Assembly: GCA_963676095.1 (NCBI GenBank)
Contig: OY781040.1
Coordinates: forward strand, 4,030,001 to 4,094,000
Direction of reading: 5' to 3'
Origin: G963676095 sp963676095
Lineage (GTDB): Bacteria; Bacteroidota; Bacteroidia; Bacteroidales; Prolixibacteraceae
Length of the DNA: 64,000 nucleotides
Shown: positions 28,124-35,685 of the stretch, one piece after another
Layout of the letters: each line of letters opens with the position of its first letter
Numbering within the stretch: the stretch's first letter is position 1
Notes under the pieces: generated by a model
What the model was told of the DNA's origin: nothing
Seen by the model: only the letters and a program-made list of their open reading frames with translations
The model's database searches: none
Position numbers and translations under genes: made by a program

Positions 28124-28355
28124 ATATACAGCGGTTCATTAAGATGTGGGGCAACTTTTTCGTAATATGTAAGCAACGCTTCGTAACCTCTTTTTCGCAA
28201 TTGCTCCAAAGTAATGGTAGTTCCCATAATTGGACTTTGGGCAATCGCCCATCCACCCATCCGGGAACGGCTCCACTGGTAAGCATGTTCCGGTGGTACT
28301 CCCAGCCGGATCAGGTTCTTCCGGGTCTTTGGGGTAATCCGTATCGTATAGGAAT

Positions 28356-28470
28356 GTGAGACCGTTTCACCAACGTTTGGGATAGTGCCTCACTAATGTT
28401 GGTGAAGGTGTCTCACTAACATTAGTGAGGGTGTCGCAACAACGTTAGTGAGGGCGGCTCCTCTAAATAG
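28356..28470. repeat. 23-bp tandem array (five units)
   Basis: Five units of 23 bases follow the pattern GTGAGGGTGTCTCAC plus TAACATTA, with differences in every unit. The array begins about 30 bases past the truncated end of the intron remnant. There are no spacers. Confidence 0.7.
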
Positions 28471-28602
28471 CGGTATAATGGGGCTAATGTTGAAGATGTT
28501 GTTACCGGGGATGCCATAAAATGTTTGCCAGGTACCTGCGGAATTGAGAAGAAGTTTTACTGAACAATAAATTTTTGAAAGTTACGCTTATAAACCATTT
28601 GT

Positions 28603-28683
28603 GTTATATGTGTAATCCAAATGAGTTACACGTGTAATACGATTGCATTATACGTGAAATGCAACTGGATTACACGTATAACT
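28603..28683. repeat. 22-bp tandem array with palindromic core
   Basis: Three full 22-base units plus a partial one follow GTTACACGTGTAAT plus eight variable bases. The centre TTACACGTGTAA is a perfect 12-base palindrome in the second unit. It merges into the second long direct repeat. Confidence 0.65.
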
Positions 28684-28758
28684 TTTTTATCCTTCCTGTA
28701 TAAGGGAAAAAATGTTTGGGGAAAGCACTGTAGAAAATGATAAAGACACCGGTTGCAG

Positions 28759-28868
28759 CATAGACAACTTCCGATTAATGCATAAACACTTTTTCTTTAA
28801 CGCATAAACAAGTTGTCTTTAATGCATAAAGAAATTGACATTAACGCATAAACAAGACGGTTTCCATA
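28759..28868. repeat. 22-bp tandem array 2, second copy (five units)
   Basis: Same unit family as 25038-25169 (CATAAACAAGTTGT with TTTAACG), one unit shorter. The units differ between the copies, so the arrays have drifted or changed length since duplication. Confidence 0.8.
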
Positions 28869-29123
28869 TTGGAGGAAACTTTTTCCGCCATATACCCGGA
28901 CAGATTTACTTCCATATACAAGGAAAACTTAATTTACAGATTTAACAAAGAATAACCATCTCATATTTCCGGAGCTAAGGTTTGCACACTCAGATTTATG
29001 CTTTGCAGGCTGAGACTATTGTTTTGCTCATCCAACAAATGAACGTAAAAGATTTTATCATTAACCTGTTTGATTTTATGGCAGATTGGCGTAAATTGAG
29101 GGGCGGAAACTAAATCTAAACTT

Positions 29124-29297
29124 ATGGGCACCGATATCAGGTACATTCAGCAGTTGCCGGGACATTCGAGCATAAAAACCACGATGATTTACACCCATGT
29201 CAGTAATAAAGCTATCAACCGGATACAAAGCCCGCTCGACAGGATGTTTGGAAACCCGGGCATAAAAGCAGATAACAAAAATGGCAAAAAAGTGTAA
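29124..29297 (+). pseudogene. IntI-like integrase, C-terminal fragment (copy 2)
   Basis: Again 57 codons: M-G-T-D-I-R-Y-I-Q-Q-L-P-G-H-S-S, then T-T-M-I-Y-T-H-V, then R-I-Q-S-P-L-D-R-M-F. The G-T-D-I-R and S-P-L-D-R-M forms are closer to canonical integron integrases (G-T-D-I-R-T-I-Q, S-P-L-D-R-L) than copy 1 (M-R-N-D-I-R, S-P-P-D-R-M), so copy 2 is the less decayed. The catalytic His and Tyr are present; the rest of the enzyme is missing. The fragment is inactive on its own. Confidence 0.78.
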
Positions 29298-29328
29298 TAA
29301 CTTCGTGCTATTACATAGTTATGTGGCC
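29294..29328 (+). other. Putative attI-like junction, copy 2
   Basis: The same GTAATA/TATTAC hairpin overlaps the integrase stop and is followed by GTTATGTGGCC (29318-29328). Its inverted match GGCACATAA closes the cassette at 30174-30182. The change from GTTGTG to GTTATG relative to copy 1 is mirrored at the other end of the cassette. Confidence 0.6.
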
Positions 29329-29371
29329 AAATAAAAAGTACCCCCTGCGAGAAATTTAAACTTATAGAAAA

Positions 29372-30169
29372 ATGAAAATAATTGGAATTATTTGCTTTTT
29401 AACTTGCTTGATTATAATAACCTCTTGTAATGAGAAAGAGACTGCTTCAGAGATATTACAAAAGACAGTAAACTCAATAGATACAATTGAAACAGTTTAC
29501 TTTAAACAAGATATGTCAAGGACAAATCCTCAAAATATAAATGATACAATTTTTCGATTTCGAGAGATGTATTTTAAAAGACTGATTACGGATTCGATTG
29601 TTGGTGTAAAAGGACACTGGTACATGTATTTAGACGATAATAAAAATGTGATTTTTGAAGATATATATGATGGCAATAAACTGATTCGTAAAAATAATCG
29701 GGATAGTACTGCAATGATTTATGATTTAGTTAAATATCCAGATTTTAAGAAGAAACATTTTTGGGGACATAATACATTATTTGGAATGCAACATGAGTTT
29801 AAATTTATCTTGAAGAATACTGATTCATTCATAATTAACAGATTAAACGATACGATTATTAATAACAAGGATTGCTATCAAATTAAAGTGCAATTGGAAA
29901 ATAAAATGACTATGCCTGGATTTAAAATTAAACTTGAAAATAATGAAGGCAGCATTTCGAATACATTGTATTACATTGATAAGGAAATATTCTACCCAAT
30001 TAGCATGAAAGGTAAAAGCTATTCATTTGATAATCCAGAGCAAAAGATGTTTATAGACCAAATATATTATGATATTAAATTCAACCTGATAATTGATGAT
30101 AATGTACAGTTTAATACATCAAATGAATCAATAGCAGGATATGTAAAAAGAGAGATGAAACCAGAATAA
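29372..30169 (+). CDS. Lipoprotein of unknown function in a cassette
   Basis: A 265-residue lipoprotein. The signal M-K-I-I-G-I-I-C-F-L-T-C ends I-T-S-C-N-E-K-E, with the lipidated Cys at 19. The mature protein is beta-rich with regular antiparallel strands, for example D-T-I-E-T-V-Y-F-K-Q-D and H-W-Y-M-Y-L-D-D-N-K-N-V, and a D-C-Y-Q-I-K-V near 175. The pattern recalls LolA-like outer-membrane lipid-binding folds, but I do not claim the family. It is AT-rich and is the only gene between the matched cassette ends at 29318 and 30182. Like the lipocalin cassette it encodes an outer-membrane lipoprotein. Confidence 0.7.
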   Translation: MKIIGIICFLTCLIIITSCNEKETASEILQKTVNSIDTIETVYFKQDMSRTNPQNINDTIFRFREMYFKRLITDSIVGVKGHWYMYLDDNKNVIFEDIYDGNKLIRKNNRDSTAMIYDLVKYPDFKKKHFWGHNTLFGMQHEFKFILKNTDSFIINRLNDTIINNKDCYQIKVQLENKMTMPGFKIKLENNEGSISNTLYYIDKEIFYPISMKGKSYSFDNPEQKMFIDQIYYDIKFNLIIDDNVQFNTSNESIAGYVKREMKPE

Positions 30170-30181
30170 ATTCGGCACATA

Positions 30182-32097
30182 ATCGAATAGCCCGCCCTGT
30201 CAGCAAACGCTGACAGGGAGAGGCTTTCACACCACTGTACGTACGGGTCTCGTATACAGCGGTTCATTAAGATGTGGGGCAACTTTTCCGTAATATGTAA
30301 GCAACGCTTCGTAACCTCTTTTTCGCAATCGCTCCAAAGTAATGGTAGTTCTCAAAATCGGGCTTTGGGCAATTGCCCATCCTCCCATCCGGGAACGGCT
30401 CCATTGGTAAGCATGTTCCGGATCGACCCCCAGACGGATCAGGTTCTTCCGTTTCCGTTCTGGTTTCTTCCAGTGATGCCAGATGCAATACCGCAGCCGA
30501 TTTCTGAGCCATCCGTCCACTTCCTTTAGCTTGCCGTGCAGGCTCGCCATTCGGAAATAGTTGAGCCATCCCCGGGTAATTTCTTTGAGCTTTTGAATGC
30601 GCTCATCGAAACTCATCGGTGTGGTCTTGCGGGTGATCGTTTTCAGCTTTTGTTTCAGGTTTTTCCAGCTTTTGTCGCTTGCAACCAGTTGGTATTGGCC
30701 TTTTTCTCCTTTTTGATACGTGGGTACAAATCCATATCCCAGTATCTTGAAGTTCACAGGCCGGCGGATACCGCTTTTCTCCCGGTTAATCGGTAACTTC
30801 AACTTGTTTTTCAAAAATAGAAACAAGTTGTTGCCGATCTTGCGGGCCTCCGATTTGCTTTTGGTGTACGCACTAAAATCATCGGCGTATCTGACGTAGC
30901 GAAGTCCCTGCCTCTCCATTTCCTTATCAAGCTCATTCAGCATGATATTTGACAGTAACGGACTAAGCGGGGATCCTTGCGGAACCCCTTTCCGCCGTTT
31001 GACCAGTTTGCCGTTGATTTGGATCGGCGCTCTTAGCCATTTGCGGATCAGGCGCAAGGTGAGCGGACATTTGACCTTGCGGTACAGCAACTGCAACAGG
31101 ATACAGTGGTTCACTTCATCGAAGAAGCTTTTCAGGTCGATATCAACAATGTGCCGGTATCCTGAATTAATGTATTCCTGAGCCTTTAGTACCGCTTGCT
31201 GTGCGTTGCGATTGGGCCGGAAGCCGTAACTGTAATCTTCAAATTCCATCTCGAATTTGATGGCCAGAACCTGGCCTACGGCTTGTTGCAACATGCGATC
31301 GGTTGCCGTGGGCACGCCTAATAAACGGAATTTTCCGTTGCTCTTAGGTATTTCTACCCCAAGAATGGGTTTGGGCAGATACTTACCGGTACGGATATCA
31401 GATTCCAGTTGCTCCCTGTTTTTAGTCAGGTGGGCATAGAGTTCCGTCACAGGCATACCATCGATGCCTGCCGAACCTTTGTTCGACACCACCTGACGGT
31501 AAGCCCGCATCATATTCCGTCGGTTTAATACCTGCTCAATCATTCTGTTATTCGTTTACTTTGTTTTACCCTGTTCCGCTTAAGCCAGGGCTGGCAATGC
31601 CTCCCCGCCGAATTTGGAACATCTTAATGTTCAGCCCTTCACTACCCTGTGAGTCCTCCGCGGTATCTGTTCGCGGCTCGTTGCCAGTAGCTACTATGGC
31701 TTCTGCTGACTCCTTCCCCTAACCACCACGTGGTTGACAAGGTATCCCCTGGTAAGAGCTTTTCCCTTCATCCAATCCCTGCGACATCTACTGGAAAACG
31801 ATTTTGGTATTCTTGGGACGTTACAATGGTGTGCCCACCTTATCCTCGTTTCACAGCCTCATATGCCGTTTCTGTTCGTCAGTACCGGATTTTGCCGTTT
31901 GGCTTCCTTCAGTGCATGGGTCACCCCAAACCACCTTGCCACTTGCTAATGCTTCCGGGCGTTACCCCGGTGCATAAGGGACTTGCACCCTCTGGAAAAA
32001 TACACCTGCTGAAACTATGTTTATTGCTTTTTATTTGTATTTTTAAGCTTTTTCTATAGCTTTCAGCAGATGCGCTCTGCTCATGCAGGGCGCACAC
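30182..32097 (-). mobile_element. Complete group II intron in an attC-like site
   Basis: Read on the minus strand it begins GTGTGCGCCC at 32097 and ends CTATTCGAT at 30182. Domain V (30231-30263) is a hairpin with arms ACCGCTGTA and TACAGTGGT; domain VI (about 30191-30225) has a nine-base stem CCCTGTCAG/CTGACAGGG. A full maturase gene lies in domain IV. The 5' exon ends TGCGTGTATTTGTA and the 3' exon begins TATGTGCC. This is close to the TTGT/TRRRY target of class C-attC introns, which insert in integron attC sites. Confidence 0.85.
30227..31543 (-). CDS. Group II intron reverse transcriptase/maturase
   Basis: A 438-residue intron-encoded protein that helps splicing and copies the intron into new sites. 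The RT domain has the 0/1 region M-M-R-A-Y-R-Q-V-V-S-N-K-G-S-A-G-I-D-G-M, R-L-L-G-V-P-T-A-T-D-R, the R-K-G-V-P-Q-G-S-P-L-S-P block, and the catalytic Y-A-D-D at about residue 220. The maturase X domain follows (E-I-T-R-G-W-L-N-Y-F-R near 326). There is no H-N-H endonuclease domain, as in class C-like introns. The reading frame runs through domain V and stops in the linker to domain VI, so the tail N-E-P-L-Y-T-R-P-V-R-T-V-V is encoded by the catalytic RNA hairpin. All catalytic residues seen are intact. Confidence 0.95.
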   Translation of the reverse strand: MIEQVLNRRNMMRAYRQVVSNKGSAGIDGMPVTELYAHLTKNREQLESDIRTGKYLPKPILGVEIPKSNGKFRLLGVPTATDRMLQQAVGQVLAIKFEMEFEDYSYGFRPNRNAQQAVLKAQEYINSGYRHIVDIDLKSFFDEVNHCILLQLLYRKVKCPLTLRLIRKWLRAPIQINGKLVKRRKGVPQGSPLSPLLSNIMLNELDKEMERQGLRYVRYADDFSAYTKSKSEARKIGNNLFLFLKNKLKLPINREKSGIRRPVNFKILGYGFVPTYQKGEKGQYQLVASDKSWKNLKQKLKTITRKTTPMSFDERIQKLKEITRGWLNYFRMASLHGKLKEVDGWLRNRLRYCIWHHWKKPERKRKNLIRLGVDPEHAYQWSRSRMGGWAIAQSPILRTTITLERLRKRGYEALLTYYGKVAPHLNEPLYTRPVRTVV

Positions 32098-32214
32098 TAC
32101 AAATACACGCAAGTCGGGCTTCGGTGCTTTATTGAAAGGGAATTGGTAATTTAGAAAGCAGTTCTTCGTAGGACGGTCACCGGTTTACTCCCGCCCTGCG
32201 CGTATTTTCGAAAC
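32098..32214. other. attC-like site between cassettes 2 and 3
   Basis: Together with 30174-30182 this makes an attC-like site of about 127 bases once the intron is removed. Its arms are complementary: AATACACGC then GGGC near the left end against GCCC then GCGCGTATT near the right end (about 32191-32206). It ends immediately before GTTACCAGTAATGCT, the first bases of the next cassette. Confidence 0.6.
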
Positions 32215-32274
32215 GTTACCAGTAATGCTAAGACGGTCGCGATCAGACGTGCAAATAACAATTGAGATAATAAA

Positions 32275-32826
32275 ATGGAGAATACAGCGCAATTTTGTAA
32301 AATAGTAAGACAACGGTCTTCAGAGAATAAACATGCAATTGACTTACTTTCAAGAACTGGACTTACAGGACAAGTGATGGCGGTGCTTAGACAAGAACTT
32401 GACTCAATGGTTAGAGTGATTTTTCTATTAAGCCAAACTATTGACGAAAGAAATCACTTAATAAGCCTCACTCTTTCTGGACAAAAATGGAAACTTAGAA
32501 GCAATGCGCAAGTGACAGATAAGCAAATGGTAGAACTAGCAGACACGTTAAATGGCTGGACAAAGTCGGTTTACAAATTTGGTTGTGCATTCATTCATCT
32601 TTCGACATTTCATGACTACGCTTTCAATGACCCTTTTGAAAACCTTGGTTTAGACGAAATTAATTCTATAAAGACTCATTTAAATTATTATCACGGTTTT
32701 CCCATGACAACCAAATTGTCAATGGAATCAATTTCTTTCTATTTGCCCATGGTTTTTGACAAAATCGAAAGCAATCTCGGGCGTTACATTGAAAGCTTGG
32801 AAGAGCAACAGACGGTAATTTACTGA
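32275..32826 (+). CDS. Hypothetical cassette protein
   Basis: A 183-residue protein with no recognised domain. It is mostly helical, with no signal peptide or membrane segment, so probably cytoplasmic. Notable residues are the R-Q-E-L-D-S-M-V-R helix near 40 and a F-I-H-L-S-T-F-H-D-Y segment near 107. It lies alone between GTTACCAGTAATGCT (32215-32229) and AGCACTACTGGTAAC (32868-32882), which are inverted copies of each other with one mismatch. The gene therefore fills the third cassette. The composition is richer in G+C than the two lipoprotein cassettes, so it has a different source. Confidence 0.65.
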   Translation: MENTAQFCKIVRQRSSENKHAIDLLSRTGLTGQVMAVLRQELDSMVRVIFLLSQTIDERNHLISLTLSGQKWKLRSNAQVTDKQMVELADTLNGWTKSVYKFGCAFIHLSTFHDYAFNDPFENLGLDEINSIKTHLNYYHGFPMTTKLSMESISFYLPMVFDKIESNLGRYIESLEEQQTVIY

Positions 32827-32867
32827 TAATTAGACAAATTTTGACAACAATATTAGGACTGAAACAA

Positions 32868-32991
32868 AGCACTACTGGTAACATCAGCTACCCGTCAAGG
32901 TCGGCGTCGGTGGTTTTCGGTGGGCATCTTTCCGCCCGGGCTGTTTTTCGGCTTGACAGGAAATCGCCCGCAATCCGCCCCTGCGTGTATT
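32868..32991. other. attC-like site at the end of cassette 3
   Basis: Begins AGCACTACTGGTAAC and runs through a GC-rich, self-complementary stretch to CTGCGTGTATT at 32981-32991, where the next group II intron starts. The last bases match the 5' exon of the intron at 30182-32097 (TGCGTGTATT), on the opposite strand of an equivalent site. Confidence 0.55.
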
Positions 32992-33222
32992 GTGTCAAGA
33001 AGTAGGTTTACCTACATGCTGTAATTGAGATGATGGAAACCGGTTGTAAGGTTGAACCATCGGTGTCGTCTTACAGGAGAGGGCATCAAACCACCTAAAG
33101 GTGCTGTGGTAAAGAGCCATGGTGCTGAGCGTTTAGGAAAAGTTGCACCACGAGTGTGTACAGGTATGGATAAAGGAGTTGAACGCAAGTGAACCTCTGA
33201 AGAAGTGTCGAGAAGGGCGTTA

Positions 33223-34402
33223 TACTTCATTTGGGATAAATTTCCGCACGTTTATTTTCAAAAGATTGGAATTTTAGGGTCAATAAATTTTTCAGATCAT
33301 CCATGTATTCTTGATTAATTGATTGAAAGAAGCCTGTAATAGCCTTGTGAAAAAGCGTTGATGTTTCATAATATTTTGCGTACAGTATTTTTTTCTTAGT
33401 GAATTTCCATAAGCGTTCAATAATATTCAGGTTAGGGGAATAGGAAGGTAAAAACAGGAGGGTTATACCTAATTCCCTTGCTGCATTTTCAACTAATTTA
33501 CAATGCTGATAACGGGCATTGTCCAAAACAATCTTCAGGGGTAAATCCACATAAACGTCCCGAAGTTGTTTAAAAAATGCAATAATGGTTTCTGCATTAA
33601 TAAACGTAGTATTGTTCAGGGTTATAACTTGTTTTGTGATAGCATCAACAGCTCCCAGTACATTGATCCGGTTACGCCCTGAAGATGCTTTGATAAATAA
33701 ACGGGCAACACACCACAAGGCGCAAATAAAAGGTTCCAGAATAAAATGGGCCGCATCCATAAACAACAGGTGGCATTTCCCGTTCTGAGCTTCTTCAATG
33801 GCTGGTTCCAAGGTTGTTTTCATCCATTGCTGTTGTTTTTGGGCATCTGCTTTTGCCGGGATATGTCCCGTTTTGATATAACGCAATCCGTGCCGTTTCA
33901 TAAAGGCACGAACCTGGGAAGGACTTCGGTCAATACCCGTCATCTTCTCAATACGCCATTTGGCCTCATTGATACTCATCGGGGGCTGTTTGGTAAAAGA
34001 TTCCAATATGCTGTCGGCATAGTTTTCCAGTTTACTTTTGTTCGTACCGTAACCAACCTTGCAAAGACTTTCAAAGCCCTCTTGCACATAGCGCTTAGTC
34101 CAATAACCAACCGAATCCCGGTTCAAGTCCGCTAAAACTCCGATCTGCTCATTAGACAGACCTGTGATAATCTTTAAATAAACGGCCTGTATTCTTTTTT
34201 GAACCATTGCATCAGGATAATGATATCTTTCATAATTTAGCCGTTGAATTTCGGCTCCGTCGAGATTTATTGGAAGCATATCTTCTTTAGATTTATGGTA
34301 GAACTAATTTGATATGCTTCTCTTTTTATTTTACGCCTCTCCTGACAAAGTTTTCAACTTTCTCTTGTTAATTATTTGCGGAAATTTATCCCGTGCGAAG
34401 TA
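33223..34402 (-). mobile_element. IS630-family element, apparently intact
   Basis: Terminal inverted repeats share the perfect 16-base core GGGATAAATTTCCGCA (33233-33248 and complement 34377-34392). With TATACTTC at the outer left and GAAGTATA at the outer right, the repeats reach 28 bases. TA dinucleotides at 33221-33222 and 34403-34404 are the expected IS630 target duplication. The element is 1180 bases with one complete transposase gene. It interrupts domain I of the group II intron. Confidence 0.9.
33227..34279 (-). CDS. IS630-family transposase
   Basis: A 350-residue DDE transposase. An N-terminal helix-turn-helix (about 45-75, I-T-G-L-S-N-E-Q-I-G-V-L-A-D-L-N-R-D) and a winged second HTH (about 98-130) bind the ends. 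The catalytic domain has D in L-L-F-M-D-A-A-H-F near 175, D in K-I-V-L-D-N-A-R-Y near 256, and E in S-P-N-L-N-I-I-E-R-L-W near 292. The 34-residue D-to-E gap region is typical of IS630/Tc1. The length is full and there are no stops, so it may be active. Its stop lies inside the left terminal repeat. Confidence 0.95.
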   Translation of the reverse strand: MLPINLDGAEIQRLNYERYHYPDAMVQKRIQAVYLKIITGLSNEQIGVLADLNRDSVGYWTKRYVQEGFESLCKVGYGTNKSKLENYADSILESFTKQPPMSINEAKWRIEKMTGIDRSPSQVRAFMKRHGLRYIKTGHIPAKADAQKQQQWMKTTLEPAIEEAQNGKCHLLFMDAAHFILEPFICALWCVARLFIKASSGRNRINVLGAVDAITKQVITLNNTTFINAETIIAFFKQLRDVYVDLPLKIVLDNARYQHCKLVENAARELGITLLFLPSYSPNLNIIERLWKFTKKKILYAKYYETSTLFHKAITGFFQSINQEYMDDLKNLLTLKFQSFENKRAEIYPK

Positions 34403-34721
34403 TATATTCTGTCAAAAGTTGTAGACTGCACGATGCAATGACAAATAGTGCGGGCACCTGTTTACTGGCACTATGGCAGGCGTCACAAAAGAGGCAAGAA
34501 CTTTATGCGGGCTTAATTACGGAACTTGATTTCCGCGTCGGCCTGATGTGTTACCATCTGACGGGAAAAAACGGAACCACCCTTTTGTGATCCCCGTCTA
34601 ATGGGTCATTGGCGGGATTGTTTTTTGTGTATTTGCGATACTGATTTTTGATTTCGTTTTGGGATTTCTCACAGAGATGGTTATCATCGGGCCATGTGAG
34701 CCAGAGGGAAGCCTCTTGCCT

Positions 34722-34754
34722 GTTTTTAAACGGGTTCGATGCCCGTTTAAAAAC
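34722..34754. terminator. Strong hairpin downstream of istB
   Basis: A perfect 13-base stem GTTTTTAAACGGG (34722-34734) and CCCGTTTAAAAAC (34742-34754) has a seven-base loop. It lies about 90 bases past the istB stop and probably ends the four-gene transcript or blocks readthrough into the element from outside. Confidence 0.55.
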
Positions 34755-34842
34755 AAAAAAGACGCCGGACATGTGACTGCCGGCGCCTGCGGCTGACCAT
34801 CGGTTTAACGTTTCACCCCGGGTCGCCTCTTGCCAAAGTCGG

Positions 34843-35685
34843 TCAGATGGTATCTTTTGGTGCTTGTTCATATTTTTGCTGGAGCAGTTCTCCTTCATAC
34901 TTACGGTAACTTGGTCCCCGTACCTCCACGCGTATGGAGTGATGAAAAATACGATCCAGGATGGCCGCAGTGGAGATCGGGTCTCCCAGGTAATCGGCCC
35001 AGTCGGATTCCTCCACGTTGGTGGTAAATATCAGGGATTTATCCCTGTTGTAACGTTCATTGATTACTTTAAAGAGCAGGTGGGCTTCTTTGGTGACCTC
35101 TAACTCGAGGCGATCATGCCCCATTTCGTCAATGACCAGCAAATCCGGGTTCACGTATTTTCTTAACCTGGCCTGCAGGGTCTTTTCATAGACCCCCTGG
35201 TTTAAATCGTTTAACATATCCGAACAGGTGGTGTACAGTACCTTATAACATTTTCTGCACGCCAGCAGGGCTAAGGCCATCGCCATGTGCGACTTGCCTG
35301 TTCCTGTCCCGCCGATAAAAAGGATGGACTCTTTGCGGTGGAAGAACTCCAGGGTAGCCAGGTCCATGACCAGGCTTTTTTTTAAACGGGGCTGGAACGA
35401 AAAGTCAAAATCATCCAGCAGCTTGTAAGGCTTAGGCAGTTTGCTTTCCTGTATCCGGTATTGGATACTGCGCTCCCGTTTAGCCCCGGCTTCATTTTGG
35501 ATCACGCGGCGGATAAACCCCGCGTAGCCCATGTCCGATTCCGTGGCCTGGCTGATCAGGTGATCATACTCCTTCTCCAGGTATTTTAATCCCAAATACC
35601 GGCAGTTTTCCAAAAAGGCGGTATCCGCTGCGGCCTGTACTTTGGCGTTACTCTTCATGGGAAGTGGTTTTGAAGGTAAAATCAA
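34843..35685 (-). CDS. istB: IstB-type AAA+ ATPase of the IS21-like element
   Basis: A 280-residue AAA+ ATPase that selects targets and activates the IstA transposase. Walker A is G-G-T-G-T-G-K-S-H-M at about residues 125-134, Walker B is D-L-L-V-I-D-E-M-G near 185, and the sensor segment S-L-I-F-T-T-N is near 222. The N-terminal helical part (about 1-90) is the usual IstA-contact region. Its start overlaps the end of istA by 38 bases, so translation is coupled. No damage is seen. Confidence 0.95.
   Translation of the reverse strand: MILPSKPLPMKSNAKVQAAADTAFLENCRYLGLKYLEKEYDHLISQATESDMGYAGFIRRVIQNEAGAKRERSIQYRIQESKLPKPYKLLDDFDFSFQPRLKKSLVMDLATLEFFHRKESILFIGGTGTGKSHMAMALALLACRKCYKVLYTTCSDMLNDLNQGVYEKTLQARLRKYVNPDLLVIDEMGHDRLELEVTKEAHLLFKVINERYNRDKSLIFTTNVEESDWADYLGDPISTAAILDRIFHHSIRVEVRGPSYRKYEGELLQQKYEQAPKDTI

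Larger units (their letters stand above)
26237..28325 (-). mobile_element. 3' remnant of a group II intron, split by IS110
   Basis: Comparison with the intact intron at 30182-32097 shows the same 3' end. Domain VI (26237-26283) ends next to the cassette end; after the IS110 element come domain V (from 28050) and the last ~65 codons of the maturase (minus strand, about 28325-28130; K-N-L-I-R-L-G-V-P-P-E-H-A-Y-Q-W, then G-G-W-A-I-A-Q-S-P-I). Everything 5' of that is gone. The domain V loop GGTCTCG is replaced by a 58-base insertion at 28066-28123. The intron cannot splice. Confidence 0.75.
28679..29317. repeat. Long direct repeat, copy 2 (integrase-end platform)
   Basis: Second copy of the ~640 base block at 24957-25618, in the same orientation. 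The array part has five instead of six 22-bp units. The noncoding middle, integrase end and hairpin are retained with scattered substitutions. Confidence 0.85.

Noticed and set aside
31730..32059. 109-codon + strand frame
   Set aside because: It lies in the 5' RNA domains of the group II intron on the other strand; structured RNA gives chance open frames.
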